Shown one piece after another: positions 1 to 8,700 of a stretch of DNA of 64,000 bases. Each line of letters opens with the position of its first letter. The stretch's first letter is position 1. Location of the stretch: positions 1-64,000 of the forward strand of contig NZ_JAQNDA010000015.1 in the NCBI RefSeq assembly GCF_028369065.1. Direction: 5' to 3'. The DNA comes from Marinobacter sp. SS21. GTDB taxonomy: Bacteria; Pseudomonadota; Gammaproteobacteria; Pseudomonadales; Oleiphilaceae. The translations under genes were made by a program, and so were the position numbers. The notes beneath the pieces are model-generated. The model was not told where the DNA came from. It saw nothing but the letters and a program-made list of their open reading frames with translations, and made no database searches.

Positions 1-47
1 CGCTTCTTGGTCTGGTACTCGGCTTCGGAGAAGGTGATCTGATCCAT
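1..47 (-). CDS. IS5-family transposase, N-terminal 15 codons only
   Basis: The reverse strand from 47 encodes MDQITFSEAEYQTKK, continuing off the window edge. This is the characteristic N-terminus of IS5-group DDE transposases (MDQ.TF.EAEY..KKRKTRRE). Only the start is visible, so the catalytic DDE residues cannot be seen and intactness is unknown. It sits just inside an IS5-like terminal repeat at 100-119, which supports the call. Confidence 0.75.
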   Translation of the reverse strand, partial: MDQITFSEAEYQTKK

Positions 48-119
48 GGTGACACTGAATCCTATGCGGTTGGCGATGGCCCTAATTATCGCTGAATTTG
101 AGACTTATTCAGAGTCTCC
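1..119 (-). mobile_element. IS5-family insertion sequence, one end (runs off the window)
   Basis: The outer end reads GGAGACTCTGAATAAGTCTC inward from position 119, which resembles the terminal inverted repeats of IS5-group elements (GGAaACTCTGAATAAGTC type). It is followed outward by TTAG at 120-123, which fits the YTAR target duplication of that group. The transposase starts 72 bases inside the end. The other end lies outside the window, so the second repeat and second target copy cannot be checked. Confidence 0.75.
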
Positions 120-468
120 TTAGATTTGGCTGATCCCTTAACAGGAACCTCAAAGCCTGTCGAAAAAACGCCAGGCCTGTATTAAGGCAGTCAAATTCAC
201 TTGAAGCCTTGAGGTCTCTATCGTAATTAACAATCGAACTATTAAGCACGACTTTAAAATTATACTCAAAATCAGAAACTTTCTTGACGCCGATAAGTGA
301 CATCCTAATGGAATTCGTTTTTCTGCGTGATTTCCCACAGTAAATTTCTTTTTCGACATTTACCTCTAACATCTCTATTTGCTTCCTTTTGAGCCAATAG
401 GCAACGGTAAAAGGGGTCGGATCGATTTTAAACTCATCAATCTGTAAATAATGTCGCCAACCTCTCAT
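109..468 (-). CDS. Small AT-rich orphan protein, 3' end supplied by the IS5 insertion
   Basis: A 119-residue protein, rich in Lys, Asn and Ile and with base composition unlike the high-GC backbone. It has no signal peptide or membrane segment. Alternating hydrophobic strands in the middle (residues 30-90) and a C-terminal amphipathic helix (LNTGLAFFRQALRFLL) give it the look of a small alpha+beta protein. Its last codons (RRL and the stop at 109-111) lie inside the IS5 terminal repeat, so insertion has replaced the original C-terminus. No clear ribosome binding site precedes the ATG at 468. The layout vaguely resembles small immunity-type proteins, but I do not recognise the family. A displaced immunity gene is only an inference from the nearby RHS toxin locus. 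Confidence 0.5.
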   Translation of the reverse strand: MRGWRHYLQIDEFKIDPTPFTVAYWLKRKQIEMLEVNVEKEIYCGKSRRKTNSIRMSLIGVKKVSDFEYNFKVVLNSSIVNYDRDLKASSEFDCLNTGLAFFRQALRFLLRDQPNLRRL

Positions 469-728
469 AGTCCGTCGTCCGAAGTAGGCTGGTTAAAATT
501 TTCTCCTTCCAGTATAAAGTTGACAAATCGATACGCTGATTCATCAGCAGAGTGTACCGAATGGAAAAGACGGAGCCGAACTGATCAATTTAAAATCTAT
601 CTGATCCCATTCATTTGGTATCCTAGAGGGCAAATCATTCATTCAGAGTACGATAAACGAAGTTCATCGGACTTAGCCGAATATGATTTTGATCGAGTTT
701 GAACCTCCCGATACTCACAGGAACTAAA

Positions 729-1199
729 ATGCAAACTTATAAAAACAAGCACTTGAATGTAAAAGCCGAGTTCCCAAGCCATTGGAGCATCATATCTTGG
801 AAGCATGGAAATATATCAAAGGAATGGCAAGATATATATCAATCTACCGATGACGAATACCCCAAGCTCAACGATTCGAAATTTTTGTTTACCGCTTATC
901 ACATGGAGAAAGACCAAATTTCGACAAAGTGCGGCATTGAGGTATCCATTTACAACATGGAGGAAACAAAAAACTTCACCGAGCTAATGTATGGAAAAAA
1001 CGCTAAAGATATCCAAACATGCAATATCGGAAATAGAACTTTTTATTTCAAAGAACAAGAGCTTAACAAATTTAGCAAAACAAATTTCTATTGGTCAAAT
1101 CTGACCAATAACTTTTGGCTTTACATAAAAACATCATATTACGGCCAGGAGAACAAAGGAGAACTACTCGATGTTCTACAAACCATGACTGATTGCTAG
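729..1199 (+). CDS. AT-rich orphan small protein
   Basis: A 156-residue protein beginning MQTYKNKHLNVKAEFP. The ATG at 729 was chosen because ACAGGAAC lies just upstream; an in-frame ATG at 699 has no ribosome binding site. It is rich in aromatic residues and Lys/Asn (SHWSIISW, NFWLYIKTSYYG), has no signal peptide and looks like a single globular alpha/beta domain. The opening strand pattern is reminiscent of PsbP/DUF1795-type folds, a weak impression only. Codon use and base composition differ sharply from the high-GC neighbours, implying horizontal acquisition. Its position between an IS5 end and a RAYT relic, 1 kb beyond an RHS toxin-immunity pair, suits an orphan immunity gene, but the function is unknown. 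Confidence 0.55.
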   Translation: MQTYKNKHLNVKAEFPSHWSIISWKHGNISKEWQDIYQSTDDEYPKLNDSKFLFTAYHMEKDQISTKCGIEVSIYNMEETKNFTELMYGKNAKDIQTCNIGNRTFYFKEQELNKFSKTNFYWSNLTNNFWLYIKTSYYGQENKGELLDVLQTMTDC

Positions 1200-1255
1200 G
1201 ATCAATGGGGTCGATCAATGGGGTCCGATCAATGGGGTCCGAGTCATTTGATCCC
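1200..1255 (+). repeat. Three tandem GATCAATGGGGTC repeats at the left edge of the RAYT relic
   Basis: GATCAATGGGGTC occurs at 1200-1212, 1213-1225 and 1227-1239, followed by GAGTCATTTGATCCC at 1241-1255, which is partly complementary to the repeat (GATC/GGGATC ends). The same word appears inverted (GACCCCATTGGTC) at 1900 and 2092 on the far side of the RAYT pseudogene. Short inverted words around a RAYT gene are the arrangement expected for REP sequences mobilised by RAYT enzymes. Confidence 0.7.
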
Positions 1256-1311
1256 AAAACATTATCCCCATATCATCCGCCGTGGATTCAATCTCGGAAA
1301 AGGACTTCCAG

Positions 1312-1901
1312 ATGGCTCGCCTACCACGCCCGTATCTGCCTGAGTGCGCTCAGCACATCATCCAGCGCGGCAACAATCGCGCTGCTTGCTTCTACGAGGA
1401 AGCCGACCACAGCGTCTGCTGGGTCGGCGTTATGTTCGCTACTTCAATCATATCCATTGTCGGACCGGCACACTGTGGGAGGGCCGCTACAAATCGACCG
1501 TGGTGGATACCGATACCTACTTGCTGACGCTCTATCGCTACATCGAACTTAATCCCGTTCGGGCAGGGATGGTAGAGCATGCCTCCGAGTACCCCTGGTC
1601 AAGTTACCAACACAACGCCGTTGGAAAGGAGGTGCAGCTGATTACTCCCCATGCACAATACCAGGCTCTGTGAAACACGCCCTCAGAACGCCAGGCAAAC
1701 TATCGATCGTTATTCAGGGGAAGAATGTTGGATCGCGACCTCACTGAGATCCGGGAAGCAACAAACAAGGCGTGGGTGCTGGGTAGTGATTCTTTTAAAC
1801 GAAATTTTGAGGTTGTCAGCGGGCGGCGTGCCATCGCTGGGAAGCGGGGCGGTGATCGGCGATCCGCAGCATATAAATTGGCCATGGACCAAGGACTCTG
1901 A
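1312..1901 (+). pseudogene. REP-associated tyrosine transposase (RAYT / Y1_Tnp), broken
   Basis: The ATG at 1312 opens a RAYT N-terminus (MARLPRPYLPECAQHIIQRG) that is in frame to about 1400. The frame then changes at an internal deletion: the text jumps from FYEEAD to LGRRYVRYFNHIH, losing roughly 60 residues including the catalytic HUH motif normally seen as NHVHLL. The second frame (codons in phase with 1344) carries TLWEGRYKST and YIELNPVRAGMV. It is then interrupted by TGA at 1671-1673 (after AQYQAL, where relatives usually have Gly) and resumes in the same frame through the family C-terminus (EIREATNKAWVLGSDSF, GGDRRSAAYKLAMDQGL) to a stop at 1899-1901. Deletion, frame change and nonsense codon make it non-functional. 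Flanking copies of GATCAATGGGGTC support the identity. Confidence 0.85.
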
Positions 1902-1912
1902 CCCCATTGGTC
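1900..1912 (-). repeat. Inverted copy of the RAYT-flanking repeat
   Basis: GACCCCATTGGTC overlaps the last codon of the RAYT relic and is the inverse of the GATCAATGGGGTC words at 1200-1239 with one mismatch. It marks the right boundary of the element. Confidence 0.65.
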
Positions 1913-2254
1913 CCGTTGAAGGCGGGCATCATCCTCGTTGGACGCTCCAGATGATGCAGGGGCAGCGGAGGCGGCATTTCAGAGTCGAGCGATTCCATGG
2001 AGGAACGCGGACCCCAAGAGCCACACCTCCGCCACCTGTACTAGCCTAGACCAGAATTATCGCATCCGCTGATCTGCTAAATTCAAAGGTAGACCCCATT
2101 GGTCCCATTGGTCCACCATTGGTCCGGAAGCGACTGGGGTATCGGACACCGGCGGAGGTGTTCTGGGGTGAATTTTCCGGGGCACTAGGAACGAGCGATG
2201 CTGCACTTATTGTTTGAAGTCAGGAATAGATCTGTCCTAGTTTTCTGCGAATTT
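1913..2254. other. Gene-free stretch with a second repeat cluster
   Basis: I see no convincing gene here. At 2092-2126 there is GACCCCATTGGTCC followed by two shortened copies (CCATTGGTCC), the same word as at 1900 and inverted to those at 1200-1239. The remainder (2127-2254) shows no hairpin, promoter or reading frame that I would support. Confidence 0.5.
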
Positions 2255-2740
2255 CTAATTGCTCAAGAGCTTATCCTTAATTTTATCGAAATTAGGTTGT
2301 GCGCGAATTCCAGGATTTAAAGCATCAAGCAAATCTGCTTTAGTTTCGATATGGTCGAACCAGGGCAAGGCAACAGACTGCAGCAAATCCCTAATTTCTG
2401 ATAGAGCCCTCAAAACTTCTTCTTCGGATTTAATACTCCAAGAACCACCGCCAAATGCTATCTCACCGAACGGGTTGAGATAGCCCCCAGACGATATTCT
2501 GCTCGGAAGTTTCTTTGGGAATTTAGAGCACTCAAAATCAGGATCCAGCTCTGGAACCCAGCACTTAACAATGGGGCGCAAGTTCCACCCTCCATTAAAA
2601 ATCGAGAAATCCAATATATCGAACATTCCCGATCTCTCCCGCACAAACGCATACGACTTGACCAGCTGAAACCCCTTCTCAATTAAGAATGGGGTTATAG
2701 TTTCTTTTGCTAACTTCTTAAGTTCTGATGCAGTAGTCAT
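2255..2740 (-). CDS. Probable immunity protein of the adjacent RHS toxin (DUF4304-like)
   Basis: A 161-residue cytoplasmic protein with no signal peptide. The N-terminal part (helix ELKKLAKETITPFLIEKGFQLVK followed by strands YAFVRERSGMFDILDFSIF) resembles the opening of DUF4304-type proteins: a helix, a 'GF' turn and an aromatic strand. A C-terminal helical region follows. Its ATG overlaps the stop of the giant RHS gene by four bases (ATGA, 2737-2740), so it is translationally coupled to the toxin, as is usual for cognate immunity genes of polymorphic toxins. Base composition is AT-rich like the toxin tip and unlike the RHS core. The immunity role is inferred from position; the family assignment is tentative. 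Confidence 0.7.
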   Translation of the reverse strand: MTTASELKKLAKETITPFLIEKGFQLVKSYAFVRERSGMFDILDFSIFNGGWNLRPIVKCWVPELDPDFECSKFPKKLPSRISSGGYLNPFGEIAFGGGSWSIKSEEEVLRALSEIRDLLQSVALPWFDHIETKADLLDALNPGIRAQPNFDKIKDKLLSN

Positions 2741-5700
2741 CGCTTTTTGTTCACAAATATTTCCACTAAAGAAACACCACCAAATCGCTTTCTTCTCCGA
2801 TCTATTTCATTCTGGCTCCAACCGCGACCAGTTTTTAGATCAAACGCCAATAGACGCTTACCATTGCGATCTCTAACGACAACGTCAAGCCCCTTGGAAC
2901 CACGCTCCCTTCTTCCTACAGGATCTCCGCCATCATCGATCACAAACTCCTCAGCATCAACTATGAACCCCATTGATCGAAAAATACTTTGATTGTTTAA
3001 ATTTTCAACTAATTCCTGAAGATATCTATGCGATCGCGAACCTCTGGAGGCGCCAGTATTCCTCACATCTCCCGCATCCACGTCGACCAGCATCTTGTCA
3101 TACGCATCGACGGCAAAATTCACCACCATTTCCCCAACTAGTCCAAATGCTTGGGATGCAAGTTCATCTTTTATCTCGTCAGCAACCACGTTTCTGGCTT
3201 TTCCAAAAAGAGCCTTATCGATCAGTGATCGTCCTGCAAAGCTCACTGATCGAGCCGCTAACTGTCCATTGATGCGTATTGCTGTTCCAATGGAACTGAG
3301 ACTAAACCAACCCGTTGGGTCGATATTCGTAACTGGATCTGCGTTGGCATATAAATACTTATGAAGGCTAACTGGATCGAACTTGCTCCCCATCCACGTA
3401 TCCATCTGCGTGAACCGCCCCACGCCCTGGTCGTAGTACCTTGCCCGCAGGTAGTACTGCTCCAGCCCCGCATCCCGCTGTTCGCCGGTGTACAGGTAGT
3501 CGTTGTCGGTGTCGCCGGCGCTGGCCAGCAGGACGCCGAAGGCGTCGTAGTGGTAGGTGTCGGTGACGGCACTGGCCTCGTCTGCCAGGGCCCGGGTGGA
3601 GCCGTGGCCGTCGTAGAGGTAGTAGGAGGTCGCCCCTGACCGCTGTTGCGCCAGCAGGTCGTCGCCGTAGGTGTAACTGACCTCGGTGGTGCCGTTGCTC
3701 ACTTCCGCCAGTACCTGGGCGTAGTCCCGGTTGCTGTCCACCACGAATTGGGTGGTGACGCCGTTCTCGGTGCGGCGGGTGCGGATGCCGTCGGCGTTGT
3801 AGCCGTAGCTTGCGCTGTAGCCCGGACGGGTGGTTTCCACCAGCTGGTTGCGGGCGCTGTAGCTGTAGCGGGTCACCTGGCTGTCTTCGGTCTCGGTCAG
3901 GGTGTTGCCGTTGGCGTCGTAGCGGTAGCTCACCCCGCCCTGCTGGGTCAGACGGTCATTGGCGTCGTAGCTGTAGGCGGTGTGCACGCCGTCGACGATG
4001 CTGTAGCTCCGGTTGCCCACCTTGTCGTACTGGTACTCGGCGCTGTAACCGCCGTTAACCGGATCGGTGACGGTCTCGCCAACCAGTCGGTACAGCTCGT
4101 CGTAGGAATAACCGGTGCTGCGGCCGTTGTGGAGTTCCTGCACGCCGCTGCGGCGGCCGGTGGGCTCCAGCTCGTAACGGTAATCTGCCACCACGGTGTT
4201 GGACGCATCGGTGGTGGTCAGGGCCACCAGCCGGTTGAGGGCGTCGTAGCTGTAGCTGGTGACGTTGCCGTTGGGGTAGCTCACGCTGGCCCGGTTGCCC
4301 ACCTGGTCGTAGCCGTAGGCGGTCTCGCCCAGGCCATCGTCCACCCACGCCAGGCGGTTGAGCTGGTCGAAGCCGTAGCGGGTGCTGCGGGTCTGGTCGT
4401 CGGTAGAGACGTCCAGCTGCACCCGGTTGCCAGCGCTATCGTAGCCGTAGGACAGCACCGATCCGTCGGGCTGGACCTCTTCCACCAGCCGGTTCATGGC
4501 GTCGTAGCGGTAGCGGGTGGTGCCCTCCGGCGTGGTGGCGGTGAGGCGATTGCCCACGGCGTCGTAGCTGAAGGTTTCCACGGTGCCGTCGCCGTAGGTG
4601 ATGCGGGTCACAAGGCTGTTCAGGTCGTACTGGTAGCTGGTGGTCTGGCCATTGAAGTCGGTGTGGCTCAGGCGGTTACCGGCGGCGTCGTAGCTGAAGC
4701 TCTCGGTCTGCCCCAGGGGCAGGGTGCGGCTCAGTACCCGGCCCTGGCTGTCGTAGGTCCAGCGGGTGGTGCGGCCTTCGGCGTCGGTCTGGGTCAGCTT
4801 GTTGCCGGCGACGTCGTAGCTGAAGGTGGTGGTGCCGTCGAGGGGATCGGTCACCTTGATCAGCTGGCCGAGCGCGTCGTACTCGTACCCGGTGACACGG
4901 CCATTCTGGTCGGTGCGCGAGGTACGGCGGCCCAGGGCGTCGTAGGCCTCGGTCACCTTGCTGCCATCGTGGTACACCGTCTCGGTGCGCTGATCCAGCG
5001 CGTTGTAGGTGTAGCGGCTGGTGTGGCCGTTGGCGTCGGTCTCGCTGGTGAGGTTGCCGTCCGCGTCGTAACCGAAGCGGTGGCGGTTGCCCAGGGCGTC
5101 CACCACGGCGGTGCGACGGCCGGCGGCGTCGTACTCGTAGTGAGTGACGTTGCCGTTGGCGTCGGTCTCGCTGACCACCCGGCCGGCGGCGTCGTAGGCC
5201 GTGGCGGTGTGGCTGCCGTCGTCGTAGTCGGTACGGATCACCCGATTCAGGGCGTCGTAGCTGTAACGGGTGGTGCGACCCAGTCGGTCGGTTTCGGTCT
5301 CGACGTTACCTTCGGCATCGTAGGTCTTGTAGGCCACGGTGCCGTCCGGGAAGTAGGTCTCGGTAACCCGGCCAAAGGCGTCAAAGACATATTCGGTACG
5401 TCGGCCCAGGGCGTCCACTGTGGCGGTCTGGTTGCCGGCGATGTCGTACTCGGCGTAGACCGTCGAGCCGTCCGGGTAGTGGGTCTCGATCACCCGGTTG
5501 TTGGCGTCGTAGACGTAACGGGTGGTCTCCGCCTCGGCGCTGCCGTTGACCGTGCGCTCGCGGATCTCGGTCAGTACGTTGCCGTTGGCGTCGTAGGTGA
5601 ACCGGGCAGTCTCGCCCAGGGCATTGGTCTCGCTCAGCTTGTTGCCGTCACCGTCGTAGGTGTAGGTGGTGGCGTTGCCTTCGGCATCCACGCTCTTCGA

Positions 5701-8700
5701 CACCAGCCCTTCGGCGTTGATGTTGTTACCGGCCACCTTGCCGTTGGGATCGGTGACACTCAGCAGGTTACCCACGCTGTCGTAGGTGTTCCTGTACTGA
5801 TTGCCGCGGGCATCGGTGATGGTCAGCTCCTGGCCGCGACTGTTGTAGGTGTAGGCCACGGTGTTGCCCAGGCCGTCGGTCTGGGTGAGCTGGTTGTTGC
5901 GGTCATCGAAGCTGGCCGAGGTGGCGTGGCCCAGCGGGTCGAGCTGGCTGAGCTGGTTGCCACGCTCGTCGTAGGTGTACTGCCAGGTCTTGCCGGCGGC
6001 ATCCACCTTGGTGGTGACGTTGCCACGGTCGTCGTAGTAGTACAGCGTGGTGTTGCCACGGCGGTCGGTGACCACGGACTGGCGGCCTTCGAGGTCATGG
6101 TTGAACTCGGTGCGGTTGCCCTCGTTGTCCTCCTGGGCTACCAGGCGGCCGCTGTCGTCGTAAATGTTGCGCACCAGGCGCCGGCCCAGCGGGTCGATGA
6201 TTTCCAGCAGGCCGTGGCTGCGGTTGTAGGTGTACTCGGTGGTGTTGGCCATGGCGTCGGCACTGGCCACCAGGTTTCCATCCGCCGTGTAGCTGTAGTT
6301 CAGTGCATCGCCGTTGGGGGTGGTGATGGACCGGATGCGGCCATGGCTGTCACGGTTGAAGGTCACCGCCTTGCCGCTGGAATGGAAGATGCCATCGTTG
6401 GTGTAGCGCAGGGTGTGACCGTTGGGGTCCACCACGGTGTCGATGCCGAAGTCCTGGTTCAGGTTGTAGACGTAGCCTGCCTCGGTGGTGAGCTGGTAGC
6501 GGCTCGGGTCCACCGGAGCGGAGAAATAACCGGTCTCCAGCAGGGTGCCCCCCTCGTAGCGGGCAGTGCTGTCGTTCAGCGCCACCAGTTCGGATTGGGT
6601 ATCGCCCACCGGGGTGAACACCAGCGCCACATCCTTGATCACCTGGTAGGTGTTGCAGCGCGGCGACGCCCCCACCTCGAACCGTTCCACGTCGCCGGTG
6701 GGCAGGGTCACGGTGACCACCGGGGCGCCCAGGGGCTCGATGCAGAAATCGGTGATCATGTTCAGCGGGCCACGGTTGTACTGGTTGATGGCCCAGTAGC
6801 TGCCCGGCGCCCGGGACTCTTCCACCTTGACGTCCTGGTAGCCGATGCTCCAGCCATGGCCGAAGTCCAGGTCCTCGAACCGGCGGCGGCTGTCGTAGGT
6901 ACGGGTCACCCGGATGGGCAGGCCCGCCATGGGAATCGACAGGTCTTCCAGGGTGATGCTGAAGTTGCCGACCTTGAGGTCGCCCTCCACCTGCAGCGAC
7001 AGCATGTCGGAGGCGGACTGGCCGTTAACGTCCAGGGCAATCACCGCCACGTCCCACTGGCCGTTCATCAGCAGGCTGGGATCAAACACCGCCACCGGGG
7101 CGGATACCTGGCTGGTGCTGCCTTCGGCAATGACCTGCCAGTTGTCGTCGCCGGACGGGGCGATCAGCACTTGGTAGGCCACCAGATTGTCGTCCTGGAT
7201 GGTGGCGATGATGTCCGTGGGTGCGGTCACGATGGAACCGGTGTCCGGTCCTTCCAGGGTCACCACCGGCGCGACGGTGTCGCTGCCATCCTGGATGGTG
7301 ACGTAGGCCCGTTCAATGACGGTGGTGGCACCATCGCTGACGGTGGCGGTCACGGTGTGGCGACCGGAACCTTCCGCGGTCCAGTAGGTGCGACCGTAGG
7401 GGTTCACCGCCAGGGGCTGGCCATCCACGTCGACGCTGATGTCGAACTCGCCCTGACCACCCTCGGTAAACACATCGATGATCACGGTGTCACCGGCCTT
7501 CACGCTGGCCGGGCTCACCAGTACAGTGGCCTCCAGCGGCAGGGGCTCTTCCTGCACCCGGATGCTGGTGCTTTGCAGGGTGCGGCCCTTGCCGTCGTCG
7601 GCGAAGTACACCACGTCGTGCAGGCCAATCTGGTCCTGGGTGGGGGTCCAGGTGACCAGGCCGGAACTGGCGACGGACATGCCGGCTGGCTGGGTCATGG
7701 CACCGTAGGTCAGCGCATCGCCATCGGCGTCGGTGGCCACCAGCTGGTACTGGTAGATCTCACCCACCACGGCCTGGAACGCGGGCCGGCTGGTGATCTC
7801 CGGGTAGTTGTTGTTGCTGTCGTCCACCGCATCCAGGATAAAGCCCTGGGTGACGTAGGACTTGCCATCGGAGACCCGGATGCGGACGTTGTGGGCACCC
7901 ACCTGATCGCTAACCGGGGTCCAACGCAAGGCGCCGTCACCGGACAAGGTCATGCCGGCGGGGCCGGTCTCCAGGGCGTAGCTGAGGCTGTCGCCATCGG
8001 CATCGCGGGCGATCACATTGTAGCCGTAGGTGTGACCGACCAAGGCCGGAGACGTGGGCAGACTGCTGATCTGCGGTGTTGCGTTGGCTGCGACCGGCGC
8101 ATTGACGCCAATGCCGTAGCTCTGTGTGGAGGCGGCACCGCGGGCGTCGGTCACCCGGATCACCACATCGTGCACCTGGCCGGCCTGGGCCGCAGAGGGC
8201 GTCCAGTTGATCAGGCTGCCGGCCAGAGTCATGCCGTTCGGCGCCTGGTCCAGGGAGAAGCTGAAACTGTCGCCGTCGCTGTCCGAGGCGGTGATCCCAT
8301 AGCGATACGGGCTTTCCGCCAGTGCCTGGGTGTCCGGCGTACTGGTGATCAGCGGCGGGTGGTTGGCGCTTTCGTTCACTGGCAGGGTGAGTTTCTGGCG
8401 CGCCTGGCCGCCACGACCGTCGTCCACCTGGATCTCCACGATGGCGGTATCGCCGATGCGCTCCGCCGGTGCCAGCCAGGAGAACAGACCGGTCTCCGAC
8501 AGGGTCATGCCGGCTTCGGATTCGGTCAGGGCGAAGGTCAGGTCGTCGCCGTCCGGATCGTTGGCGGTGACCTGATAGTCAAAGCGTTGGCCGGCATACA
8601 CCGCGCCTTGCGGCGAACTGGTGATGGTGGGCGGCTGGTTGCCGGCGCTTGGGTCCACCACTTCGATCAGGAAGTACTGCTTGCTGGACGCACCCCGGGT

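Noticed and set aside
451-702. 83-codon + frame beside the orphan genes
   Set aside because: No ribosome binding site, overlap with the opposite orphan gene start, and no recognisable sequence; kept out of the features.
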